A DNA stretch of 64,000 nucleotides from Acidobacteriota bacterium (GTDB lineage: Bacteria > Acidobacteriota > Terriglobia > Bryobacterales > UBA6623): positions 1 through 64,000 of the forward strand of contig WGMB01000017.1 in NCBI GenBank assembly GCA_016125275.1, in the 5' to 3' direction. The position numbers and the translations under genes are program-made. The first letter of the stretch is position 1; each line of letters starts with the position of its first letter. Below, in pieces: positions 1 through 9,783 of the stretch. The notes below the pieces were generated by a model. The model did not search any database, was not told where the DNA came from, and saw nothing but the letters and a program-made list of their open reading frames with translations.

Positions 1-756
<756 letters not shown>

Positions 757-784
757 TCACTCCTTCGGGCTCGCCCGAAAGCGG

Positions 785-814
785 AAAGGCCGGCTCGCCA
801 GAGCCGGCCTTTTT
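785..814 (+). terminator. Rho-independent terminator of groEL
   Basis: A perfect 12-bp stem (AAAGGCCGGCTC, loop GCCA, GAGCCGGCCTTT) runs into a T run. A smaller hairpin (TTCGGGCTCGCCCGAA) lies at about 764-779 between the stop codon and this stem. Confidence 0.92.
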
Positions 815-1182
815 GCGTGTGTGCGAGCATGTTCGGCGACTTGGCGGTGAAAGACCCCTGGACAAGAAGTCCTCGATGGCACGGCAGGCTCGGGTGGTTG
901 CAGCAGGCGTCCCGCGCCACGGCGGGCGGCTCCCCTAGAGGGCGACGACGATCTTGTCGCCAGCCTGGAGAGGGCCGAAGAACATTCGCTGCGACCGGGA
1001 CGCCTTCGAGCCGAACACCAAACGCTCGCGGAGCGCTAGTTTGAGCGGCAAGGAAGCTGTCCCCATCGGCTCGTCGGGTCGAACAGGTCTTGCTGGCGTT
1101 GCCGTTCGCGGCGTATCCCCATCGCCATGGCAAGTCTACCCCACAACACCATGGGCAGGGCTAGGTTCTTAGCCACGGGTTG
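815..1182. other. Intergenic region without a convincing gene
   Basis: This is the spacer between the groEL terminator and the 3' end of the Gabija operon. The only thing of note is a short minus-strand frame at 935-1066 (43 codons, ATG start, ending LQAGDKIVVAL). Its end vaguely resembles the tail of a secreted Acidobacteria protein, but there is no ribosome-binding site and the length is within chance. No RNA gene or repeat was recognised. This is one edge of the AT-richer island to the right. Confidence 0.5.
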
Positions 1183-2949
1183 CTAGCGTGTAGCCACTTC
1201 GAAACCCCAGTCCACCCACGCCTGTCGATGCTTGTCGAAGTGACTCTGCGGCAACGCGACCACGAGGAGGTGCCGAGCGCGCGTCATTGCCACATACGCC
1301 AGCCGTCGATCTTCAGTGTTTTCGCCACTCCGTACCGCCGCCATCACCGAGTTCCAGAATTTCGCACTGCCAATGACAAGCACGGCGTCGATGCTCTCGC
1401 CCTTCACCTGGTGAATCGTATCCTGGCGCACAGCCGGGAACGGGTCGACTGACTCGAACAGCGGCAACTCCTTCTGCTCAGGGGAAAGCCCCGTTGCTTT
1501 GATGTGGTGTCCGAGTTTTACTGCGGACTGCACGCCGATCTCATCGATCAGCTTTCCCAATTGGGCTCGCATGGACATGATCCATGCATTGCCGACACCT
1601 TGAGATACTCGGACGAGGCGGTCCGGGTCCTTGACGAACTTCCAGATTGCCAACTCCACAGCCCTGCTCTCGGGCGATTTCGGGTCGGCATCAATGCGTT
1701 CCCACAGTGGGTCGTCACCAGTGATATCGCGCACAATCCCCTCAATACTCCGGCATGCCCCACGGTAGTCATACCGATAATCACGAAGAAATGCAGCTGT
1801 CGCCAACTCCTTCGTCTTACCCTTGAGGTTGGTGTAATTCACCCTCCCCCGCAGAGATTCAAGCTGTCCGTGCGCTCGGCACACGACAGCAGCGGAGTTC
1901 ATGTCCACTCTGGCCCTATCGACGAGATCTTTCAGAGCAGCTACGCCATCGGAGTACGTCTTGGATGTCTCGCTGACAACAAAAGCCCGCCGCCATTCGT
2001 TTCCTCCACTGCCCGCCCCCGTGAAGAAGGTGTTGCCGACTACGTTGCGAACGGCAGCGGCGATATGGTTATTGCAACGGAAAGACTGACTCAGGGGCTT
2101 CTCTGGAATTGACCACTTCTCCCTGAGGTTTGGCAATGAAGTCGCATCCGCCATGCTGAATTCGTAGATGCATTGGTCCGGATCACCTACAAGCGTTATC
2201 CGTGCGCCCCTGTCTCGCAGGAGGTTCAAGAGGACAAGCAACCACGCATTCGAGTCCTGTGCTTCATCGACGATGATCTCGGGAAACCGCTTGGCGAGCA
2301 GTTCTGCGATGTGAGGTCTCTTGAATAAGAGCTGGCATGCCCAGAACACGCGCTGCGCATGTGTGTAGAAGCCCAGCGATAGGAGTTCGTGGATAGGACG
2401 ATAGGCGTCGACGAGGGGCCGACTTCCGAAAGCGTGTGAGGTCTTGAAGCAGAGCGCGCTGCCTTGCAGATAAGGAACGACTTCCCATGCCGGGATGCGG
2501 ATCTTCCGGTTGCCGTTGCCGTCCATCCACACCTGCAGATTCTTATTATTCCGATCGCCAGGGCGAGGACCTGGGAACAACCCAGGCCGTCTATTTGTCC
2601 CGACGACCAAATGGCCGAACGGGCCAAGAATGTATCGTTCGACAAAGGAGTCGAACGTACCAACGTGGTTGGGATCGGAGAGGAGGTCCCTACGCTCTAC
2701 GTCAATCGTGGCGGCCTTGAACTCGCGGATGGCAGCGTTTGTAAACGACAGGAGGGCCAATCCGCCCACAGGATAGTGCCAGTTGGCCGCTCTCCAGATG
2801 AAGCGTCGACACGACGTCCAGGTCTTTCCACTTCCTGGAGCCGCGCGCAACAGGAACTCCTGTTCCTCGGCAAAAATGGCATCTTTTTGCTGTTCTGTCG
2901 GATTCTGCGCGAGAATCAGGTCCCGGAGCTGATCAGTGGAGGTCGTCAC
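1183..2949 (-). CDS. gajB: UvrD/Rep-like helicase, Gabija subunit GajB
   Basis: A 588-residue superfamily 1A DNA helicase. In Gabija systems GajB works with GajA and is thought to be activated by DNA ends. Motifs in order: Walker A APGSGKT (37-43), motif Ia LLSFTNAA (66-73), Ib GTFDSF (97-102), Walker B IIVDEAQD (225-232), motif III GDPDQCIY (255-262), IV SFRCN (289-293), V TIHQVKGES (511-519) and VI AYVAMTRAR (551-559). All ATPase motifs are intact. The frame is open to 3012, but a GTG at 2949 preceded by GAGGAG is preferred. That start overlaps the gajA stop by 17 bp, which suggests translational coupling. It is shorter than housekeeping UvrD or PcrA (over 700 residues), which fits GajB. 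Its base composition is AT-richer than the neighbours, consistent with transfer. Confidence 0.88.
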   Translation of the reverse strand: MTTSTDQLRDLILAQNPTEQQKDAIFAEEQEFLLRAAPGSGKTWTSCRRFIWRAANWHYPVGGLALLSFTNAAIREFKAATIDVERRDLLSDPNHVGTFDSFVERYILGPFGHLVVGTNRRPGLFPGPRPGDRNNKNLQVWMDGNGNRKIRIPAWEVVPYLQGSALCFKTSHAFGSRPLVDAYRPIHELLSLGFYTHAQRVFWACQLLFKRPHIAELLAKRFPEIIVDEAQDSNAWLLVLLNLLRDRGARITLVGDPDQCIYEFSMADATSLPNLREKWSIPEKPLSQSFRCNNHIAAAVRNVVGNTFFTGAGSGGNEWRRAFVVSETSKTYSDGVAALKDLVDRARVDMNSAAVVCRAHGQLESLRGRVNYTNLKGKTKELATAAFLRDYRYDYRGACRSIEGIVRDITGDDPLWERIDADPKSPESRAVELAIWKFVKDPDRLVRVSQGVGNAWIMSMRAQLGKLIDEIGVQSAVKLGHHIKATGLSPEQKELPLFESVDPFPAVRQDTIHQVKGESIDAVLVIGSAKFWNSVMAAVRSGENTEDRRLAYVAMTRARHLLVVALPQSHFDKHRQAWVDWGFEVATR

Positions 2950-4642
2950 ACAACTCCTCGCTGATGACGCCCAGGCGCATAAGTGCCCTGCGGATGTAAG
3001 CTGGGACCGCACCCGCGCCTAGGTCGCATTCCGCCAAGATACCAGCCAGTTCCTGCGCAAACCGGCCTTTTGATACCGATTTATCCACCAATACGTCTAA
3101 GAACTTCTTAGCCTTCTCCTCTACCGTCGTGATGGCCGCGAGGTCGGTTTCGAGAGTTGCTCCAATGAAAGGATGTAGTTCCCTTAATGCAGATACCATG
3201 TGCGGCAGCAGCACTTCTGACCGAGCGAGTTCATGCTCAAACGTGATTTCCGAAGTCTCGACATACAGATTCGGAATATGGGCTGCTTGCCCTCTCAAGC
3301 TTGACGCAGCGGCGGACATCTTTCCACCTATCTCCGTCGCATCACCGTCTGTAAGAATCACGACTGGCACACCAATCCCTTCCTTTCCGAACAACGGAAT
3401 GAACGCGTTGAAGTTAATCCCGTCGGTGTTCAGAACGGTTACGGCCGACTCCTTCAGGTTGCCACCCGCAATCTTGGCCAGCACAGGGAGCAGAAGCGCC
3501 TCCGCGGTCCCCTCCACCATTAAGATGCGACGGGCGAAAAACAACTCCCCGCGAGTCGCATCGAGGTACCGCTGGAGCTTCTTCTTGCTCTTGTCGTCAA
3601 TCGCGATGGAGCAGACCGAGACGGCACTGACCTTACCATGTAACTCATGGACGGATACGACCGAATCGATCGGGGCCTGACTCGCCAGGATAGGAGAGTG
3701 GCTACTGGCGATGACCTGCACCTCGTTGCCTTCGCGATCGCCAGTGACATTCGCTAGATGCCTGAGAAGGAGCATCTGCAACTGTGGATGCAGATGCGCT
3801 TCGGGCTCCTCCACAAGGATTGAACGAAATGAGAACTGTGCGCTCCGTCGGAGTGTCCCCAAAGTCGCAGCGGTAAAGATCAAGTTGTTGTAACCCAGTC
3901 CATTGAGGGCAAACGGAAGTCCTTCAATCTCGGGCTGCAGCCCTGCGATGATACGACGGAAAGTTGGGTCGGTAAAAATAAGTTCAGTCTTCTGGGTTAG
4001 CTCAGCACCGGCAATTGATTCCATCTGCTTATTGATGTCAACCCTCGCATCTTCAACTGGCTTCAGCACTCGGATCTTCTCATTTGCATCCTTGGCAATT
4101 GTTTCAAAATCTGCGCGCTGATCTTCCATTGTCAGGCAATCGATAAGGCGCGACACCTGGGAGTTCTGGCCAGGCTGCAGGCCGCGTTCGGGATCACGCA
4201 GCGGCTGCAAGTAGATCGTCGCAGTCCGGTCGTAGTGGTTTGAAGAAAGTGAGCCGCCTTCCGTCTCGCCACCCCACATCTTCACGTTGCAACGATTCGT
4301 CGTCTCGTTGAATTCGACGCGCGCATTGACCTGCATCTCAAACCTGCCATCGCCGATATCGACGAGGCACTCTTGGAAGTGAACTTCATCCTGATCATTA
4401 AGTCCGGTGAATCTACAAGACACCTCAATCGGGGCATGCCCGGTCCCAGCGCGGAAATCATCCTCAGTAAGCCGGAGAGAGTTGAAATCCCGACTTGAAA
4501 ACAACATGAGACGCAGTGCATCTATTATCGTCGTCTTGCCCGAATTGTTCTCGCCAACCATCACCGTCAGACCACGGGGGAAGTTCACTGTGAGGGCATC
4601 GATCTTTCGGAAGTTGCGGATCTGTAGTTCACGGAGCCACAT
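2933..4642 (-). CDS. gajA: OLD-family ATPase/TOPRIM nuclease, Gabija subunit GajA
   Basis: A 569-residue protein with an ABC/SMC-like ATPase followed by a TOPRIM nuclease domain. The first residues (MWLRELQIRNFRKI) are the usual OLD/RecF-type opening. Walker A is GENNSGKT (30-37). An OLD-type LNGLGYNNLIF segment lies at about 246-256, Walker B is ILVEEPEAHLHP (275-286), and the switch histidine is in SSHSP (~315). TOPRIM acidic residues are in VEGTAE (E377), LNTDG (D407) and LTDGDA (D432, D434). In characterised Gabija, GajA is a sequence-specific nickase inhibited by NTPs and released when phage deplete nucleotides. An in-frame ATG lies 6 bp upstream at 4648, but GGAGG is better spaced for 4642. 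Size, domain order and the downstream helicase gene together support Gabija rather than a stand-alone OLD protein. Confidence 0.9.
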   Translation of the reverse strand: MWLRELQIRNFRKIDALTVNFPRGLTVMVGENNSGKTTIIDALRLMLFSSRDFNSLRLTEDDFRAGTGHAPIEVSCRFTGLNDQDEVHFQECLVDIGDGRFEMQVNARVEFNETTNRCNVKMWGGETEGGSLSSNHYDRTATIYLQPLRDPERGLQPGQNSQVSRLIDCLTMEDQRADFETIAKDANEKIRVLKPVEDARVDINKQMESIAGAELTQKTELIFTDPTFRRIIAGLQPEIEGLPFALNGLGYNNLIFTAATLGTLRRSAQFSFRSILVEEPEAHLHPQLQMLLLRHLANVTGDREGNEVQVIASSHSPILASQAPIDSVVSVHELHGKVSAVSVCSIAIDDKSKKKLQRYLDATRGELFFARRILMVEGTAEALLLPVLAKIAGGNLKESAVTVLNTDGINFNAFIPLFGKEGIGVPVVILTDGDATEIGGKMSAAASSLRGQAAHIPNLYVETSEITFEHELARSEVLLPHMVSALRELHPFIGATLETDLAAITTVEEKAKKFLDVLVDKSVSKGRFAQELAGILAECDLGAGAVPAYIRRALMRLGVISEELCDDLH

Positions 4643-4661
4643 TTGCATGACCTCCGGTTCT

Positions 4662-4691
4662 AGTGTAACGGACGAAGGGGACAGTTCCCAA
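4662..4691 (-). promoter_or_regulatory. Possible sigma-70 promoter of the gajAB operon
   Basis: On the minus strand TTGGGA (4691-4686) and TACACT (4667-4662) are separated by 18 bp and lie just upstream of the gajA ribosome-binding site GGAGG. Each hexamer matches the sigma-70 consensus at four of six positions. This is a prediction from spacing and sequence only. Confidence 0.35.
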
Positions 4692-5186
4692 CAGGCCGTC
4701 GGGACAGCCCCCGAGGTTCGCCCCGGAAAGGCCAGGCGAGGCCAAGGGTCCGCTCGGCTCCCGTTTGCCGGTCAGATTTGGAAGCCGGGAGTATCCTGGA
4801 ACGAGGTGCAACCGACCTACCCGCCGCTCCGGATGTCATGAAAAACAACGAAAAACCTGACAGAATCGGACATTCCAGCTTCGAGCCCCTATAGGCTGGG
4901 CTTGCGGCCTCCCGCGGCTTCCTGAAGTCGCCCGGGAGCCTACGGACTGGGCACACTTTCCCACGGATTCCCCTACGGTTCTCGTCGGCAGCGCCTCTTT
5001 CGCCTTCAGCTTGACTGCTGGCAATCGGCAACCGCCCGGCGCGCGCCTGCAGGTCTCCTTCACCGCGACCAGGGAAGCGAAAGCGAGCCGTAGGTCCCTC
5101 CACCGCTCCGAGCCCTCGCCCCCAAGCCGCCTCAGACGCACCTCATCAGATCGATCGCAGGCTGGTCCGGCTCGCTACTTGAGCGG
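4692..5186. other. Intergenic region upstream of gajA
   Basis: About 500 bp lie between the gajA promoter region and the stop of the thioredoxin-like gene, both on the minus strand. I see no convincing gene: the open frames here are Arg/Ser/Pro-rich and look like composition artefacts. It contains one copy of a short dispersed motif (4851-4871) that recurs at 48750-48771. Confidence 0.5.
4851..4871 (-). repeat. Dispersed intergenic motif, copy 1
   Basis: The minus strand reads GTCCGATTCTGTCAGGTTTTT. The same string with one substitution occurs on the plus strand at 48750-48770, also in a non-coding gap. Both copies run into T-rich sequence. Confidence 0.5.
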
Positions 5187-5768
5187 CTACCCCGAGTACG
5201 CCGGCTCGTTGCCGGGGCGCCACTTGATGTTGCAGCCGATCGAGGCCGTCTGCTGGTCGGAGATCGGCTTGCCCGCGATCAGGGCGTCCAGGGCGGCGCG
5301 GAGGTCCTTGCCGGTCACCGGCACATCGTTCCCCGGGCGGCTCGAATCGAACTGTCCGCGGTAGACCAGCTTCTTGTTCGCGTCGAACAGGTAGAGGTCC
5401 GGCGTGCAGGCGGCCCTGTAAGCCTTGGCGACCTCCTGGGTCTCATCCACCAAGTAGGGGAACGTGAAGCCTTGCTCGGCGACTTGCTTGCGCAGGTTCT
5501 CCGGAGCGTCCTTGGGGTGGCTGACGGGATCATTCGAGCAGATCGCCACGATGCCGACCGGCTGGTTGGCATAGTCTCGGCCCAACTGGCCCAGCGCCGC
5601 GTTGATATGTACGACGAAGGGGCAGTGGCTGCAAATGAACATCACCAGCACGCCCTTTTCGCGGGTCGCCTCGCTCAGCGAAACCGTCTTGCCGCTGGTC
5701 ACATCGGGGAGCGCGAAGTCCGGCGCGGGGGCTCCCAGCTCGAGCATGGTGGATTCTGTGAGTGCCAT
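5187..5768 (-). CDS. Thioredoxin-family (AhpC/TSA-like) redox protein
   Basis: A 193-residue soluble thioredoxin-fold protein. The redox motif is CSHCP (C46, C49) after the beta strand VLVMFI. A cis-proline-type CTPD lies at 121-124, and the end reads SIGCNIKWRPG, a tail common to one clade of AhpC/TSA-like proteins that often sits near exported or redox genes. It has no signal peptide, so it is probably cytoplasmic; it may be a peroxiredoxin or thiol reductase. The ATG at 5768 with AGAGGG just upstream is chosen, because longer readings would run into the DUF1501 gene. It follows that gene by 44 bp on the same strand and may be its third operon member. Substrate is unknown. Confidence 0.85.
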   Translation of the reverse strand: MALTESTMLELGAPAPDFALPDVTSGKTVSLSEATREKGVLVMFICSHCPFVVHINAALGQLGRDYANQPVGIVAICSNDPVSHPKDAPENLRKQVAEQGFTFPYLVDETQEVAKAYRAACTPDLYLFDANKKLVYRGQFDSSRPGNDVPVTGKDLRAALDALIAGKPISDQQTASIGCNIKWRPGNEPAYSG

Positions 5769-5812
5769 GCCCTCTAGGCTAACGGGTCCGGCCCGCTTGG
5801 TGGCGAGCCCGG

Positions 5813-7231
5813 TCAGGCCAGAATGTCGTCGATCACCCGGCCGTGGACGTCGGTCAAGCGCCGATCGATGCCGTTGTGGCGGTAGGTCAGCCGCTGGTGG
5901 TCGATGCCCAGCAGGTGCAGCACGGTGGCGTGCACGTCGTAGCCGAACGTCTCGTTCTCGGCCACCTTGTAGGACCACTCGTCGCTGGAACCGTAGCTCA
6001 CTCCGCCGCGCACGCCGCCGCCCGCCAGCCAAGAGGTAAAGGCGAACGGGTTGTGGTCGCGGCCCAGGCTGCCCTGGCTGCAGGGCATGCGGCCGAACTC
6101 GGTGGTCCAGTAGACGATCGTGTCATCCAGCAGCCCGGTTGCGGCCAGGTCCTGGATCAGCGCCGCCGCGGGCCTGTCCATTTCGCCGGCCATCTGGGCG
6201 TGGTCCTTGGCGATGTTCTCGTGGCTGTCCCAATTGCGCCGGGGAAAGCCGTTGTCCGCGCCGCTCCACACCTGCACGAAGCGCACGCCCCGCTCCAACA
6301 ACCGACGAGCCACCAGGCAGCGCGTGCCGAAGTCCTGCGTCAGCGGCTCGTCCACGCCGTAGAGCTTGCGCACGGCCGGAGATTCCGAGGCGATGTCGAG
6401 CGCCTCGGGCGCGCTGAGCTGGAGCTTTGCCGCCATCTCGTAGGACTGGATGCGCGCTTCGAGCTGGGAATCCTCGCCCCGGGCCTCCAGGTGGGCGCGA
6501 TTCATCTCCTCCAGCGCCGCGAGCGTGGCCTTTTCCGACGACGGTGTGACGAACCCGGCCCCCTGTGGCGGAAACAAATCGTGGATCGGCTGCGGCCGGC
6601 CCACGCGGATCATCGTGCCCTGGTGCTGCGCCGGCAGAAAGCCCGCCGACCAGTTGCCGGGCCCGTTCGGAGGGAAGCCGCGCAGATCCGGCAGGGCCAC
6701 GAACGTCGGCAAGTTGTCGTTCATCGAGCCCAGCCCGTAGGACAACCAGGCGCCCATGCTGGGGTAGCCCGGCAGCACGAAGCCCGTGCTTTGCAGGAAC
6801 GTCGCCGGCCCGTGGACGTTGGACTTGGACACCATCGCGTGCAGGAACGCGATGCGGTCGGCCTGCGAGCCGATGTGCGGCACGAGGTCGGAAATCATCT
6901 TGCCGCACTGCCCGTACGGCTTCCAGTCCCACGGGCTGGCCATGATCGGGCCGGGGTCGCTCTGGAACAGCTCCACCTTGCCGCCCGGATCGAACTTCTG
7001 GCCGTTGCGGCGCGCCACCTCGGGCTTGTAGTCGAAGGTGTCGACCTGGCTGGCGGCGCCCGACATGAAGAGCTGCACCACCCGCTTGGCCTTAGGTGCC
7101 GGTCCGTTCGTCGACGCCGCGTACAGGCCCTCGCGGCCCAGCATCTGCGCCAGGGCAACGCCTCCCAAACCGCCGCCCCAACTCCACAGGAGCTCGCGGC
7201 GGGAAAGACTCTGATGGATTGGTTTGCGCAT
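5813..7231 (-). CDS. DUF1501 family protein, Tat-exported
   Basis: A 472-residue member of the DUF1501 family, which lies in the alkaline-phosphatase/sulfatase-like superfamily and is abundant in Planctomycetes and Acidobacteria. The N-terminus carries a twin-arginine signal (SRRELLWSWGGGLGG). Typical family features include VVQLFMSGAASQVDTFDYKP near residue 50, GNWSAGFLPAQHQGT, RCLVARRLLERGVRFVQVW, TIVYWTTEFGRMP and GRDHNPFAFTSWLAGGG. Its start codon overlaps the stop of the preceding cytochrome/DUF1549/DUF1553 gene by one base (TGATG), so the two are translationally coupled, the usual arrangement for this pair. The reaction is not established; the pair is generally associated with breakdown of complex substrates outside the cytoplasm. 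The family call is secure, the function is not. Confidence 0.93.
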   Translation of the reverse strand: MRKPIHQSLSRRELLWSWGGGLGGVALAQMLGREGLYAASTNGPAPKAKRVVQLFMSGAASQVDTFDYKPEVARRNGQKFDPGGKVELFQSDPGPIMASPWDWKPYGQCGKMISDLVPHIGSQADRIAFLHAMVSKSNVHGPATFLQSTGFVLPGYPSMGAWLSYGLGSMNDNLPTFVALPDLRGFPPNGPGNWSAGFLPAQHQGTMIRVGRPQPIHDLFPPQGAGFVTPSSEKATLAALEEMNRAHLEARGEDSQLEARIQSYEMAAKLQLSAPEALDIASESPAVRKLYGVDEPLTQDFGTRCLVARRLLERGVRFVQVWSGADNGFPRRNWDSHENIAKDHAQMAGEMDRPAAALIQDLAATGLLDDTIVYWTTEFGRMPCSQGSLGRDHNPFAFTSWLAGGGVRGGVSYGSSDEWSYKVAENETFGYDVHATVLHLLGIDHQRLTYRHNGIDRRLTDVHGRVIDDILA

Positions 7232-9717
7232 CAGTCGACGAACAAGAACTCGTTGGAATTGAACAGCAGGCGGGCCAGGTTCTCGAGGCCCTGCTCATCC
7301 GCGAACCGTTCGAGGGTTTTCGCCTCCGCCGGCTGGGGTTCGCGAGAGAGGGTGAGCTCCACGGCGCGGCGGACCTGGGCGTCGAGCCCTTCACCCTCGG
7401 CCCGCAGGCGCTTGGCAAGATTCCGAGACTCCTCGATCAGCAACGGATCGTTGAGCATGGCCAAGGCCTGCACGGCCGTCAGCGTGACGTTGCGCTGCGG
7501 CGTGAGGATGGAGGGGTCCGGGCAATCCAGGCTTTCCATGAAGGGGTCCGGAACCGAGCGCACCAGGAAGCGATAGATGCTGCGGCGCTGCGTGGGCTGG
7601 GCGTCGATGTCGAAACGGGCGTAGTCATAGACCGGCGAATGGTCGTTGATGAAGAAGAAGTGCTCGTCCGACGGCCCGTACATGGTCAGATCGAGCCGTC
7701 CGGCGGCCTGCAGCACGCTGTCGCGCACGGATTCGGCGTCGAGCCGGCGGCGGTTTTGCCTCCACAGGAACTGGTTGCCGGCGTCGATCTTGGCAAAGTC
7801 CTGCCGCGAAGCCGACTGCTGGCGGTACGTTTGGCTCAGCAGAATGCGGCGGTGCAGGGACTTGAGCGAACCGCCGCTGTCGCGCAGCCCGGCGGCCAGC
7901 CAGTCGAGCAGCTCCGGGTGCGTCGGCTTCTCGCCCATTCGCCCGAAGTCGCTCGGGCTGCCGACCAGCCCCCGGCCAAAGTGCGTTTGCCAAATCCGGT
8001 TGGCGATCGAGCGCCAGGTCAGGGGATTGCGCTCATCCACCAGCCAGTTGGCCAGGGCCAGGCGGCGCTCGCCTTCCGGAGCGCCGTCGGGAACCTCGAA
8101 ACGGGCCGGCAGAACCTTCACGGCGGTGAGAGCTCCGGGCACGGCGGGTTCCAGCGGGCTGTCCACGTCGCCGCGCGCCAGAACGGAGACCGTTCGCGGC
8201 TCGATCGCAGGCTCAAACTTGCCGAAGCTGTCGAAGTACGAAGCGGCGGCGTAGACGGACTCCGGTTCGGGCAGAGTCTTCTGCCGCGCAATCAGCTCCT
8301 TGCGCTCTTGCTCCAGCCGCTCCAACTCGGCGCGGTCGGCCGCCGGCAGCAGGCCGCGCATGAGGCTGTTGCGCTCTTCGTCCAACTTCTTGGCCTCGGC
8401 GGCCATGCGCTCGATCTCACCATCCAGACGCTGGTTCTCGGCCTTCTGCTCGGGCGTCTCGCCGGCCGTCTTGGCGTGGAAGAGCAGCGTCCGCGCCTTG
8501 CGGATCTCCTCGGCCTCGGCGGCCAAGGCCTCCACGCCCTCGTTTGTCTGAGCGGCCAGCGCCTCCTGCAACGGACGCAGGGCCAGCTCGTTCTGAGCCA
8601 GTCGCGCCCGGACCTCCCGACGAAGCCGGAACGTCGCCGGATCGCGATCGAACGGCCGATCGGCGCGGTCCACGCCGGCAAACACGGCCTGCACGGCGTA
8701 GTAGTCCGACTGCAGGATCGGGTCGAACTTGTGGTTGTGGCAGCGCGCGCAGTGCACCGTCATGCTCGAAAACGTCGACATGACGGTCATCACCATGTCG
8801 TCCCGGTCGAGCAACCGAGCGATCCGCTTGTCGCGGGTGCCTTCGCGCAGCTCGGCGTGCCCCACGAAGTCCCAAGGCCCGGCGGCCAGAAAGCCGGTCG
8901 CGATCAACGCGTCCGGGTCGTCGGGCCGCAAGGCGTCGCCGGCGATCTGCTCGCGCACGAAGTCGCGGTAGGGCTTGTCGTCGTTGAAGGCGCGAATCAC
9001 CCAGTCGCGATAGGGCCAGGCGTTGCGGCGGGGCTTGTCCTTGTCGTAGCCGTGGGTCTCGCCGTAATGCGCCACGTCCAACCACCAGCGCGCCTGGCGT
9101 TCGCCGTAGCGCGGCGAAGCCAGCAGCCGATCCACCAGTTGCTCATAGGCCTCGGGAGATTCGTCGGCCACGAACGACCGGACCTCTTCGGGCGTCGGCT
9201 GTAGGCCGTGCAGATCATAGTAGAGGCGTCGGATCAGCGTCCGGCGGTCCGCTTCGGGCGACGCAGCCAAACCCTTCTCGGCCAGCGTGGCTTGAATGAA
9301 GGCGTCAATCGGATTGCCGCCGGCCGAGGGTGGCGCGGGCCGCTCGATCGGCCGCAGGGACCACCACGTCTGCTCGCCGCCGGCCGCTTCCCCGCCCTGG
9401 GCGCCGGCATCGATCCACGCCGCCAACAGCGCTCGCTGCTCGGCCGTCAGCGGCTCGCCGACAGGGGGCATTGCGGGCTTGTCGCCGGCCGTCTTGGCCA
9501 GCAGCAGGCTCGCCGACGCATCGCCCGGCACGATCGCAGGACCGCCCTTGCCGCCCTTCAGCAGCGACGCGCGGCTGGTGAGAGCCAAGCCGGCCTGGGG
9601 GTTGGAATCGTTGTGGCAAACCTGGCAGCGCTGCTCGAACAGCGGCAGCACGTCGGCTTCGAACGACGGGGCCGCGAACAGCGACGGAACGGCCAGGAAA
9701 GCGACGAGGAGGCGCAT
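7231..9717 (-). CDS. Cytochrome c/DUF1549/DUF1553 domain protein (PSCyt1-PSCyt2-PSD1)
   Basis: An 828-residue secreted protein. A signal peptide (MRLLVAFLAVPSLFA) is followed by a planctomycete-type cytochrome c domain with haem motif CQVCH (31-35) and the family phrase GPAIVPGDASASLL. Then come the DUF1549 region (ASPRYGERQARWWLDVAHYG), a second CARCH motif in CARCHNHKFDPI, a central Glu/Lys/Ala-rich probable coiled coil, and the DUF1553 region (FGRGLVGSPSDFGRMGEKPT; LLSQTYRQQSAS). It is the first gene of the pair with DUF1501. In these families the haem domain is thought to provide an electron route for the partner enzyme; that role is an inference. Length and domain order are standard for the family. 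Confidence 0.93.
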   Translation of the reverse strand: MRLLVAFLAVPSLFAAPSFEADVLPLFEQRCQVCHNDSNPQAGLALTSRASLLKGGKGGPAIVPGDASASLLLAKTAGDKPAMPPVGEPLTAEQRALLAAWIDAGAQGGEAAGGEQTWWSLRPIERPAPPSAGGNPIDAFIQATLAEKGLAASPEADRRTLIRRLYYDLHGLQPTPEEVRSFVADESPEAYEQLVDRLLASPRYGERQARWWLDVAHYGETHGYDKDKPRRNAWPYRDWVIRAFNDDKPYRDFVREQIAGDALRPDDPDALIATGFLAAGPWDFVGHAELREGTRDKRIARLLDRDDMVMTVMSTFSSMTVHCARCHNHKFDPILQSDYYAVQAVFAGVDRADRPFDRDPATFRLRREVRARLAQNELALRPLQEALAAQTNEGVEALAAEAEEIRKARTLLFHAKTAGETPEQKAENQRLDGEIERMAAEAKKLDEERNSLMRGLLPAADRAELERLEQERKELIARQKTLPEPESVYAAASYFDSFGKFEPAIEPRTVSVLARGDVDSPLEPAVPGALTAVKVLPARFEVPDGAPEGERRLALANWLVDERNPLTWRSIANRIWQTHFGRGLVGSPSDFGRMGEKPTHPELLDWLAAGLRDSGGSLKSLHRRILLSQTYRQQSASRQDFAKIDAGNQFLWRQNRRRLDAESVRDSVLQAAGRLDLTMYGPSDEHFFFINDHSPVYDYARFDIDAQPTQRRSIYRFLVRSVPDPFMESLDCPDPSILTPQRNVTLTAVQALAMLNDPLLIEESRNLAKRLRAEGEGLDAQVRRAVELTLSREPQPAEAKTLERFADEQGLENLARLLFNSNEFLFVD

Positions 9718-9783
9718 GGCTCCGGTCGCTCATGATATCGCAGCGAAGCCCGGCCGGCCCGAGCCCCGCGCAGGCGGCGCTCC

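Noticed and set aside
935-1066. Minus-strand 43-codon ORF ending LQAGDKIVVAL
   Set aside because: No ribosome-binding site, no recognisable domain and length within chance expectation for this base composition.
5843-7576. Long open frame on the plus strand opposite the DUF1501 gene
   Set aside because: High-GC shadow of a real gene: the translation is Gly/Arg/His/Val-rich without domains, while the minus strand gives a complete family match.
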